A stretch of DNA of 18,459 bases from an uncultured Eubacteriales bacterium (GTDB lineage Bacteria; Bacillota; Clostridia; Peptostreptococcales; Anaerovoracaceae): NCBI GenBank assembly GCA_902772685.1, contig CACYBO010000004.1, forward strand, positions 1 to 18,459. Reading direction: 5' to 3'. The notes beneath the pieces were generated by a model, which was not told the origin of the DNA, did not search any database, and saw only the letters and a program-made list of their open reading frames with translations. Of the stretch, positions 6,569 to 13,983 are shown piece by piece; position 1 is the first letter of the stretch, and each line of letters opens with the position of its first letter. Made by a program: the position numbers and the translations under genes.

Positions 6569-8765
6569 GAAGTCACTCATAATTGAATATGCCAAATATG
6601 TAATCACCGGAATCATCATGGGCATCGGCGCTTTTATGGTGATAAAGAGCCAGTTCGGACTGGTCGCCGACGGCGGCATAGGAAGCGGCAGCTTCACCGG
6701 CGGTATGGTCAGATCATGGAACCAGATCGCGGAGACGCTGGCAGGCAAAGACGGGGTATTCCTCGATCAGCTCGAGGGTGCGTCAGGAGCCAGCGGACAG
6801 TTTCTTACGACTGTACTGATCTTCTTCATCATACTGTCGATACTCATCGCCAGAAGCCGCAACAGGTGGTTTGCGCTTGTGTATCCGGCGCTCTTTCTGC
6901 CTGTAACGATCGGCTTCGGACTGACGGCATCCGTCATGAGCATGGCGGTGCTCGCTCTTGGTGTCGTGTTGTTCCTCGCCACATGTCCAGGCAGAAAAGA
7001 AACATCTGAGGAGTGGAGATGGAGCAGGATGGCATATGCGCTGGCTGTGACGGGACTCGCGCTTGTCATCATCTGCGTACCAGTGGTTTCCAAACTGGCG
7101 GACAAGCCGGAAGCTGTTCAGAATTTCGACGACAAAGTGAGCAACAGCGTAACGACTTCCTTCTATGGTGAGGCTCCGCTCGGCGAAGGCGATCTGACGA
7201 AGGGAAAGAGAAAGACCGGCAAGGGAACTGCTCTGACCGTTACGATGTCTGATCCTCAGTCGGTATACCTCAGGGGATATGTGGGTGACGTCCTTGACGG
7301 GTTCAAGTGGGAAACACTGCCGTACTCGTCGTATTATGAAAACAGGGACCTGATCTACTGGCTGAACGATTACGGGTTCAACGGTCTGGGACAGGTCGGG
7401 CAGGCGGCGCGTCTCGCGGAGTTTGACACCTTCTATACATCGGATGTTGATGTTGAGGTGGAAAAGGCGAGCAAACGCTACGCATACGTTCCTTATGAAA
7501 TAGACGAGGATGGAGTTGACGGCGCCAAGAACTGGAACGACAGTTTCGTGACATCAAAGAGAGGCTCCAGACTTTCGGAGTACTCATACACGATGGGTGC
7601 AAATGCTGTGAGCAAGTGGACGGATGTCGCCGGCCAGCTGTACACAACTATGAGCAATCCGGATATCGACAGTTATATGGAAACAGAGAGTTACTACAAC
7701 TCATATGTATACGATAACTATCTGTTCATATCCGATGAAGACGCGGCGGCCCTCGAAGAATATGTGGGAGACAAAGGCGACCAGAAGCGGGGGCACATGG
7801 AGTACACTATGGCCATAAGCAGAGTCAAGGACACGCTTATGGCGTACGGAATATACGACAAGAACCCGGGCAAACCGGGAAAGAAGAAATCGGCAGTCAG
7901 AACCTTCTTCCGGAAGGGACTTGGTTACGATGTCCACTACGCGACAGTGGCGACCATGATGTTCCGTTACTACGGGATCCCGGCCAGATATGTGGAGGGT
8001 TACCTTATCACGCCGGAGGATGTTTACAACAGTCCTGACGGAGTCTTCCAGGTCAAACAGTCCGCAGCACACGCGTGGACAGAGATCTATGTCGACGGCG
8101 TTGGGTTCGTGCCTGTTGAGGTATGTCCTGAATATGCCGGAATCATGCAGGAAGCCGACTACACTGTCGGAATCAGCAATAAATCCGTAGATGACAACTA
8201 TGACGATAACGAGGCGCAGGGACAGGAGCCGGAAGACACCTTTAAGGATAAAAACAAAGGATTAGGAAAGAAAGCATCCAGAGTGCTGATGATCGTCGGA
8301 GGGCTGATTGCGCTCGCGATTCTGGCTCTTCTGGGACTGATCATCGGACGCATCGTCAGGAAGAGACTGCTCCTGAGAAAACGGAAGAAGTTCTTCAGGA
8401 CAGGAGAACCGAGGGAGGCCGTCAGGGACATCTACAGATATATGGACGAGATAGGCTATAACGCGGACGGCATGACGGTGGACATCGGGAACAAGGCATC
8501 CTACAGCATGCATTCGGTGACCGATCAGGATCGGCAGGTCATGTTGGCGGTGCTGGACGGAGCCAGAAAAAAGATCCGTGCTGAAAAAGCGAAGAAGAAA
8601 GCTGCTGCCAAGCGGACAAAAAGTATAAGCAAGTTTACAGAAAAAAAGGAGAAGAGGGAAAAGAAGGGAAAGGACAATGAAAATACCAAAGCCAGGGAAA
8701 GTAAAGTTTCCAGAATTAAAGGGATCAGGCTTAGGAAAACTGAAAAAGATTCAGATAAACAATAA
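6528..8765 (+). CDS. Membrane transglutaminase-like protein with a substituted catalytic Cys
   Basis: This 745-residue protein has about four to five membrane segments in its first ~200 residues, a long outside region, a further membrane segment near residues 583-606 (VLMIVGGLIALAILALLGLI) and a Lys-rich cytoplasmic tail. The transglutaminase core is around residues 455-540: GLGYDVHYATVATMMFRYYG, IPARYVEGYLI, AAHAWTEIYVDGVGF, VPVEVCPEY. In active relatives the first motif is GYC.HFA with a nucleophilic Cys. Here that codon is GAT (7929-7931), giving Asp468. His515 is kept and the acidic triad position is Glu531. It completes the MoxR-DUF58-transglutaminase trio. It is probably non-catalytic, acting in binding or scaffolding. 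The start at 6528 lies inside the DUF58 gene and has no strong ribosome binding site. Confidence 0.88.
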   Translation: MDRLIYTDRKTSDKKSLIIEYAKYVITGIIMGIGAFMVIKSQFGLVADGGIGSGSFTGGMVRSWNQIAETLAGKDGVFLDQLEGASGASGQFLTTVLIFFIILSILIARSRNRWFALVYPALFLPVTIGFGLTASVMSMAVLALGVVLFLATCPGRKETSEEWRWSRMAYALAVTGLALVIICVPVVSKLADKPEAVQNFDDKVSNSVTTSFYGEAPLGEGDLTKGKRKTGKGTALTVTMSDPQSVYLRGYVGDVLDGFKWETLPYSSYYENRDLIYWLNDYGFNGLGQVGQAARLAEFDTFYTSDVDVEVEKASKRYAYVPYEIDEDGVDGAKNWNDSFVTSKRGSRLSEYSYTMGANAVSKWTDVAGQLYTTMSNPDIDSYMETESYYNSYVYDNYLFISDEDAAALEEYVGDKGDQKRGHMEYTMAISRVKDTLMAYGIYDKNPGKPGKKKSAVRTFFRKGLGYDVHYATVATMMFRYYGIPARYVEGYLITPEDVYNSPDGVFQVKQSAAHAWTEIYVDGVGFVPVEVCPEYAGIMQEADYTVGISNKSVDDNYDDNEAQGQEPEDTFKDKNKGLGKKASRVLMIVGGLIALAILALLGLIIGRIVRKRLLLRKRKKFFRTGEPREAVRDIYRYMDEIGYNADGMTVDIGNKASYSMHSVTDQDRQVMLAVLDGARKKIRAEKAKKKAAAKRTKSISKFTEKKEKREKKGKDNENTKARESKVSRIKGIRLRKTEKDSDKQ

Positions 8766-9909
8766 GTTCCTGAGGAAGAATCTTATAACGCTCATTGCAG
8801 CGGCGGTTTTACTTGTCGGAACGGGCACGGCATATGGTACTTTGAGTTCAAGGGACGCCGACAGGGGCGACGACCCGGTTTATGGTGTGAACGAAGACAG
8901 GTATCAGGTTCTGGTCAGCGGAGAAGGATACAAACTCAGCAAAGCGCAGGAGAAGGATTACAAACTCCAGAAAAAGCAGAACGAAGTGAACGCCGCAAGA
9001 GCAGCGACGGAACCGAACATGATAACTTATCCGAGCGGCTCACGGATATTCAGATCCTCGGGCGGACATTACAATTACCGTTCCTACCGCTACAGGGGGA
9101 GCACTTATAAGCTGTCCAAAGACCCGAGAATTACATCAGATATTTCAAGCGAGATTGCTAAGCTGGATGAGCCGGCCGATGTCGGCGAGACAATCAAAAT
9201 CAGAGTGTCTGCTTACGCGTATCCTTACGGTACTAAAAACGCCCTCTCAAGCAAAAACATCAAGGTCAGTGTAGTCGGCGGCAGCGCAAAACTGTATAAG
9301 AGCAAGTTTGGCAGTCATTACTATACGATCACATTGGGCGCAGGCAAGAACAAAATTACCATCACTGCGAGAGATCCAAAGACCAAAAAGACATCAAGAC
9401 TTGGACCGTATACCGTTAAGGCAAAAGGAGGCAAGGTGTCAGATAAGCCAACAAAACCAACCAAGCCTACAAAGCCTACAAAGCCAACCAATCCGACGGA
9501 TCCTACAAAACCAACAGAACCGGATCCGGTCGATGTCACTGTTGATTACGGCTTCGGTTCAGCAAATACAGAGATAGTAATAAAAGATAGTACAACAGCA
9601 GCAGACGTCCTTAGAGCATGTGGTATCGAATTAGACGGAGATGGGAATATTAAGTACATTCCGATCGATAATGATTCTTTCTCAATAGACGACATTGATC
9701 CGGACGCGCTTAATGCCGCATATGAAAGAGAGTGCGATGATCCTGAGGAAACAGATTTTGCCGCATGGTGCGATCAGGTAGAGCAAGCGATAAAAGACGC
9801 AGGAAAGATTGGAGATGGGGTTCCATTTGACAGTACTGAATGGACGTATGATAAATCTCTTAAGGGAGATGCCCTCAAAGATGGAATAACTCTCGAACTG
9901 ATTTTGTAA
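8677..9909 (+). CDS. Unrecognised membrane-anchored protein with Lys-Pro-Thr linker
   Basis: I do not recognise this 410-residue protein. A Lys-rich cytoplasmic N-terminus (residues 1-35) leads to one membrane segment (36-56) with no cleavage motif, so it is probably a type II membrane protein with the rest outside. Residues ~60-255 are rich in Lys, Ser and Tyr, and a likely beta-sandwich stretch contains DVGETIKIRVSAYAYPYG. Residues 257-282 are x-Pro-Thr repeats, a wall-spanning type of linker. Residues ~285-410 form a separate acidic domain that begins VDVTVDYGFGSANTEIVI and ends ALKDGITLELIL, with three Cys. The pattern loosely resembles a ubiquitin-like beta-grasp or DUF4430-like fold (inference only). 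The gene overlaps the transglutaminase-like gene by 89 nt, so it is likely part of that cassette. AAGGGA (8664-8669) stands 7 nt before the ATG. Confidence 0.8.
   Translation: MKIPKPGKVKFPELKGSGLGKLKKIQINNKFLRKNLITLIAAAVLLVGTGTAYGTLSSRDADRGDDPVYGVNEDRYQVLVSGEGYKLSKAQEKDYKLQKKQNEVNAARAATEPNMITYPSGSRIFRSSGGHYNYRSYRYRGSTYKLSKDPRITSDISSEIAKLDEPADVGETIKIRVSAYAYPYGTKNALSSKNIKVSVVGGSAKLYKSKFGSHYYTITLGAGKNKITITARDPKTKKTSRLGPYTVKAKGGKVSDKPTKPTKPTKPTKPTNPTDPTKPTEPDPVDVTVDYGFGSANTEIVIKDSTTAADVLRACGIELDGDGNIKYIPIDNDSFSIDDIDPDALNAAYERECDDPEETDFAAWCDQVEQAIKDAGKIGDGVPFDSTEWTYDKSLKGDALKDGITLELIL
9445..9522 (+). repeat. Tandem 9-nt repeats coding x-Pro-Thr
   Basis: Nearly nine 9-nt units code KPT five times, then NPT, DPT, KPT and a final EP. 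Units differ at third codon positions (AAGCCTACA, AAACCAACC, AATCCGACG). It is a low-complexity linker between the two outside domains of the 8677-9909 protein and a likely site of unit gain or loss. Confidence 0.9.
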
Positions 9910-9914
9910 CATAA

Positions 9915-9935
9915 CCGCGGGCATCTGGTCCGCGG
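9915..9935 (+). other. Small GC hairpin before the methyltransferase gene
   Basis: Two copies of the self-complementary hexamer CCGCGG (9915-9920 and 9930-9935) can form a 6-bp stem with a 9-nt loop. No T-run follows. The ribosome binding site GGAGGAG (9938-9944) begins 3 nt later, so this is not a terminator; it could mark the 5' end of the next transcript, slow transcription or affect translation start. Confidence 0.4.
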
Positions 9936-9951
9936 CCGGAGGAGAATAGGA

Positions 9952-10635
9952 ATGACAATAGCAAGACCCGGGGGCTTTGCGGTAACAGACAGAGCTCTTG
10001 AGATAGCAGATTACAAAATGGGAAGCCGCATTCTGGATGTGGGATGCGGTGAAGGCGATACAGTTAATTACCTGAACAAGATGGGTCTTGAAGCCGAAGG
10101 AATCGATATCAATCTGGCTAAAATCGACACAGCCAAGACGGAGTTCCCCGGAATCAAGGTGAAGTTCGGGGACGGTGGATTTCTTGACGATTATATGTCG
10201 TATACCTTTGACGGCATCACCATGGAGTGTTCACTGAGCCTGATGCCGCAGCCCGATGAGGCTTTGCATGAGGCGTACTGCGTGCTGAAGAAGGGCGGTA
10301 GACTGATCATTACCGACTACTACGAAATCGATCCGGATCCGCAGCAGGTTAAAGCTGTGGCGATTGAAGCGGCGCGCCAGGCGCGGATGCCCCATCAGGA
10401 AGGTGATTGCGATGAGGGAACTGTGAGCCACTTCACGGATTTCTGTTTCGAGGGTGCCTTCTATAAAGAACCACTCATCAGAATGATTGAAGACGAACTC
10501 GGAATGCGCGTCCTGGCTTTTGAGGATGCAAAGACAGAAGAGGACGGCTTCTTCACTGACGTGAAGACGGAAGTCGGCGGCAAAAAACGTCAGATCGGAT
10601 ACTTCATTCTGGTCGCACAGAAACCTGTGATGTAG
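9952..10635 (+). CDS. SAM-dependent methyltransferase of a molybdenum hydroxylase accessory cluster
   Basis: This is a class I methyltransferase of 227 residues. SAM-binding motif I is ILDVGCGEGD (27-36) and the acidic end of the second strand is EGIDIN. The motif IV/V region is MECSLSLMPQP and the post motif is LKKGGRLIITD. The N-terminal RPGGFAVTDRAL matches my memory of the DVU_1556-type methyltransferases found in accessory gene sets of Desulfovibrio aldehyde oxidoreductase. Its three downstream neighbours (ligase-like, XdhC, MocA-like) support that placement. The methyl acceptor is unknown; a small molecule or cofactor part is as possible as a protein. GGAGGAG stands 7 nt before the ATG. 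Confidence 0.85.
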   Translation: MTIARPGGFAVTDRALEIADYKMGSRILDVGCGEGDTVNYLNKMGLEAEGIDINLAKIDTAKTEFPGIKVKFGDGGFLDDYMSYTFDGITMECSLSLMPQPDEALHEAYCVLKKGGRLIITDYYEIDPDPQQVKAVAIEAARQARMPHQEGDCDEGTVSHFTDFCFEGAFYKEPLIRMIEDELGMRVLAFEDAKTEEDGFFTDVKTEVGGKKRQIGYFILVAQKPVM

Positions 10636-10663
10636 TCTGGAGGATCTGCATAAAAGGAGAAAA

Positions 10664-11617
10664 ATGGCACTCGATTTAGATTTTTGGACAGCAGATATTG
10701 TGAGCCGGGAACTGGGCGGCAGGCCCGATTTAAACTGCTCCAGTCTGCGGGACGCAATCGATATATATACGGAAGAAAAACGCAAGGCGATACTCAGCAA
10801 TGTTGGTGCTGATGTCTGGGAAGGAATTCCGTTCACTACGAAAGAGCAGCTGCGCGAGAAGAGCGCAGGCTCTTTGTCTGTAACGGAGGATGATCTGCAA
10901 AGAGCAGTAGACTTTTATGCGAACGGACTGCGGCTCATAGCAGACGAGACGGATACCATTCTGATTCTGCTGCCGGACGAGGAGAAAGAATCTGAAGGCA
11001 GACTGATGAGCGAAGGCCTTAGGAGCATAGGCGCCAGAGTGATTGATCACGGTGAGCCATTCACAGATAACGAGACCAGGAGCTCAGAGGAAGCGGCCGG
11101 ACTCTTGCAGCTTATACGGGAGGAAGGCGTCACCTGTGTTGTTGCGACACCGACCCACATGATTGCAATCGCTCGGGCAGCGGCCAAACAGACGGAAGCC
11201 GGAGAAGAGGAACTGTTCCTCAGGAGCGTGCTGCTCTGCGGAGGATTCACACCGGACAAGACGGCGATGATGCTGGAGGAAGTCTTCCAGGCGATGATCT
11301 TTGAGCACTGCAGCGGCTATGGCTTTTGCGGCGGCTACGCGCTCAGCTGCGGCTACGGCAAAGGCTGTCATGTCCGCGAGACAGATGTCTACATAGAACT
11401 GATCAATCCGATTACGGGAGAGGTGGTCCGCGGCGAATCACCTAAGACGCCGGGATACAGCAATTACGGCGAAATCGTTTTTACCGCACTGAACAGAGAG
11501 GGTTCGCCTTTAGTAAGATACAGAACAGGCGACTACAGCAGGTGGATACTTGATCCGTGTCCATGCGGAAGCCAGCTGAAGCGGCTGGACAAGGTATATC
11601 CGGGAGAGGAAGAATAA
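10664..11617 (+). CDS. AMP-dependent ligase-like protein lacking ATP-binding motifs
   Basis: This 317-residue protein resembles the phenylacetate-CoA ligase-type family that accompanies XdhC and MocA-like genes (DVU_1553 type, from memory), whose members are usually over 400 residues. Kept parts are the N-terminal PFTTKEQLREKS, then TEDDLQRAVDFYANGL, VVATPTHMIAIA, NYGEIVFTALNREGSPLVRY, the YRTGD motif (286-290) and the Cys-rich CPCG near the end. The Ser/Thr/Gly-rich P-loop (TSGTTG.PK) expected between residues 66 and 74 is absent. The expected YG.TE motif reads HCSGYGFCGG (215-224), without the Glu. The frame is unbroken, so this is a shortened intact gene rather than a frameshift. It ends 1 nt before xdhC. 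Adenylation is unlikely; a binding or scaffold role is inferred. Confidence 0.82.
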   Translation: MALDLDFWTADIVSRELGGRPDLNCSSLRDAIDIYTEEKRKAILSNVGADVWEGIPFTTKEQLREKSAGSLSVTEDDLQRAVDFYANGLRLIADETDTILILLPDEEKESEGRLMSEGLRSIGARVIDHGEPFTDNETRSSEEAAGLLQLIREEGVTCVVATPTHMIAIARAAAKQTEAGEEELFLRSVLLCGGFTPDKTAMMLEEVFQAMIFEHCSGYGFCGGYALSCGYGKGCHVRETDVYIELINPITGEVVRGESPKTPGYSNYGEIVFTALNREGSPLVRYRTGDYSRWILDPCPCGSQLKRLDKVYPGEEE

Positions 11618-11618
11618 A

Positions 11619-12494
11619 ATGGCAGATAAGATTTCATATATCGCGCGAAAATTCATAGAAGAAAATGTACCTTTCGTCATCGCGAAGGTCATCGATACAA
11701 AAGGCTCCGCACCACGCAAACGTGACGCGGTGCTCCTCATGAATTTCGAGGAGAAGACATGGGGAACCGTCGGCGGCGGGCTTCTGGAAGCAGAGACCGA
11801 ACGCCACTGCCGTGAACAGCTGAAAACAAAGGAAAAACTGCGCACCTATGAGTTCGTTCTGGATGAAGCGGCCAGCGGTGAAGGCGCTTTGGCTATGGGC
11901 TGCGGAGGTGACGCAACCGTTCAGATCGAATACATTGATCCGCAGAATCCCGGGGACTTTGTAGAAGATTTTAAGACAACGACCCCGGCGTACATCTTCG
12001 GCGGTGGTCATGTAGCTCTGGCTTTGGACCCTGTGCTCAGGCACATCGATTTCGAGACGACGATTATTGACGACCGTGCAGATTACGCCAATGCAGAGCG
12101 CTTCCCTGAATCCCGGACGATTGTGTGTGAGGACTTTGATCACTGCTTTGATGAAATCGAACCGGATGAGGACGGCTTCCTAATCATCGTGACAAGGGGA
12201 CACAGAGGGGATTTGAAGGTTTTGCGGCAGGCTTTGCGCAAGCCTCACGCATATCTCGGCATGATCGGCAGCCGTCATAAGAACAGCATTCTGTTCGAGG
12301 AACTCCGGAAGGAGGGGTTCACACAGGAGGAGCTGGACCGCGTCTACACACCGATCGGACTTTCCATCAAGTCCGAAACACCGGAAGAAATCAGTGTAAG
12401 CATTGCGGCGGAGATGATTCTGGTGCGCGCAGAGCGCAATCAGGCAGCAGCGGCAGAGCGACACACAGAAGGTCTGCGCGCAATTCACGAGTAG
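11619..12494 (+). CDS. XdhC/CoxI family molybdenum hydroxylase maturation protein
   Basis: XdhC proteins bind molybdenum cofactor and support its sulfuration and insertion into xanthine dehydrogenase-type enzymes. The 291-residue protein has the N-terminal XdhC/CoxI domain (VIDTKGSAPRKRDAV; TVGGGLLEAE at 50-59; AMGCGGD) and the C-terminal Rossmann domain (YIFGGGHVALAL from residue 125; TIIDDRADYANAERFP; IVTRGHRGDL; YLGMIGSRHK; GLSIKSETPEEI). Both halves are complete. It starts 1 nt after the ligase-like gene, with purine-rich GGAGAGGAAGAA ahead of its ATG, so coupling is likely. No hydroxylase structural gene lies in the window. Confidence 0.94.
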   Translation: MADKISYIARKFIEENVPFVIAKVIDTKGSAPRKRDAVLLMNFEEKTWGTVGGGLLEAETERHCREQLKTKEKLRTYEFVLDEAASGEGALAMGCGGDATVQIEYIDPQNPGDFVEDFKTTTPAYIFGGGHVALALDPVLRHIDFETTIIDDRADYANAERFPESRTIVCEDFDHCFDEIEPDEDGFLIIVTRGHRGDLKVLRQALRKPHAYLGMIGSRHKNSILFEELRKEGFTQEELDRVYTPIGLSIKSETPEEISVSIAAEMILVRAERNQAAAAERHTEGLRAIHE

Positions 12495-12535
12495 AACGCT
12501 TTTGCCAAAGACATAGCAAAAATCACACCTGTCAC

Positions 12536-13975
12536 ATGAAAATCGGATACAACAGAGAGAAAACTGAAGAGTATGGGGAACGTTTCGGAGCGATCATTCT
12601 GGCCGCGGGACTGTCATCACGAATGAAGGAGTTCAAGCCTTTGCTTCCGGTTGACGGACGTCCGGCGCTGGAGGGATTGATTGAAACAGCAAAGGCAGCA
12701 GGGTTAAGCGACATCACCGTGGTCACAGGCCATAACAGGGAGTTGCTTGTACCGGAGCTGGCGCGTCTGGGCGTTGCCGAGGCGTATAACGAAGACTATG
12801 AAAGCGGAATGTTTTCTTCCGTTCAGACAGGTCTCGCAAAGGCAAGACAGTCCGGAAGAGAGGGCTATCTTCTCATGCCTGTGGACTGTCCGCTTATCAG
12901 CGTCAGCGTACTGCGTGCGGTCATGGATGCCGTACCTGCTGCAGATACAGGATCGGACGGAACCGGCAGAGATGCTTTTGCAGTAGCAGTTTATGAAGGC
13001 AAGAAGGGGCATCCCCTGTATATTCCGGCGGCCCGTGACGACGAGATTCTGTCTTCAGACAGGCAGGGAGGACTCGCCGCAATCACCGACAGATACGCGG
13101 ACACCATGATACGCGTTGAGACCGGTGAAGAAGGGTGTATTCTGGACATGGATACGCCTGAAGGATACGAGGATATAAAGAAGTTCGTCGCCAAGGGTTT
13201 CGCCAGAGAGAAACTCGAGCTGCTGACGGCCAGAAAAAGAATCATACTCGTGCGCCACGGGGAGACACGGCAGCACGAAGAGCCTATGTTCATTGGACAG
13301 TACGATGTGCCTTTGTCCGATGAAGGCAGGGCGCAGGCAGTAAGCGCCGGGCAGGATATCGTCAGACTCATGTCGGAGGATGTTGAGGCGGAGAGCCTCG
13401 GTATGGACAAGTTCGGCAAAGAGCCGATGCCGGCGATTGAGCGGATCTATGCAAGCGATCTCTGCAGGGCAGCTGAAACGGCGGACATAATTGCGGAGGA
13501 AATCAACAAGGCGTATCCCCAGCTTACGGAGATGAACGGTGCGCCGGTCGGCGTCCGAAACGATGCCGGGCTCAGAGAAATTTCTCTGGGGAACTGGGAC
13601 GGACATCCCATCCGCGAGGTTGCGGAAGAGTACCCTGCGGAGTACGAGCGCAGAGGGAGAGATATATTCCGCTTTAAGATGCGCGGTGCGGAGAGTTTTT
13701 ATGATATGCAGTACAGAGTGCTTGCGGCTTTCCGGAATATTCTGAGGAATGACGACGCAAAGGACATCATTATCGTTGCACACAGCGGAGTCATCCGGGC
13801 TCTGGAGAATAACATCCTCGGCCTGAGGGTGGACGATGAGTGGAATCCGGTACCGAAGGGAGGAGTCCGCATGCTGGAACCGTTCCCTGAACAGCCGAGC
13901 GAAAAAGTCAACACGGAAAAACCGATGAACATGAACGACATGACCATGGAAGCCGTTCTGGAAATGTACGAATAA
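12536..13975 (+). CDS. MocA-like nucleotidyltransferase fused to a histidine phosphatase
   Basis: Two enzymes are joined in 479 residues. Residues ~17-225 are a MobA/MocA-type NTP transferase: ILAAGLSSRMKEFKPLLP (21-38), YNEDYESGMFSSVQTGL, LLMPVDCPLI, KKGHPLYIP and DMDTPEGYED. These fit CTP:molybdopterin cytidylyltransferase, which makes the MCD cofactor of the xanthine dehydrogenase family. Residues ~235-455 are a histidine phosphatase: VRHGET with His241 as the phospho-acceptor, YASDLCRAAETADII, LREISLGNWDG and VAHSGV with His416. A short tail follows. Neighbours support a cofactor role, but the phosphatase substrate is unknown. No ribosome binding site is evident before ATG 12536, yet no other in-frame start lies between it and xdhC. 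Confidence 0.9.
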   Translation: MKIGYNREKTEEYGERFGAIILAAGLSSRMKEFKPLLPVDGRPALEGLIETAKAAGLSDITVVTGHNRELLVPELARLGVAEAYNEDYESGMFSSVQTGLAKARQSGREGYLLMPVDCPLISVSVLRAVMDAVPAADTGSDGTGRDAFAVAVYEGKKGHPLYIPAARDDEILSSDRQGGLAAITDRYADTMIRVETGEEGCILDMDTPEGYEDIKKFVAKGFAREKLELLTARKRIILVRHGETRQHEEPMFIGQYDVPLSDEGRAQAVSAGQDIVRLMSEDVEAESLGMDKFGKEPMPAIERIYASDLCRAAETADIIAEEINKAYPQLTEMNGAPVGVRNDAGLREISLGNWDGHPIREVAEEYPAEYERRGRDIFRFKMRGAESFYDMQYRVLAAFRNILRNDDAKDIIIVAHSGVIRALENNILGLRVDDEWNPVPKGGVRMLEPFPEQPSEKVNTEKPMNMNDMTMEAVLEMYE

Positions 13976-13983
13976 CAAAAGCG

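Noticed and set aside
9445..9522. Short tandem repeats considered as a CRISPR array
   Set aside because: The units are 9 nt, have no spacers and keep the Lys-Pro-Thr reading frame, so they are a protein linker.
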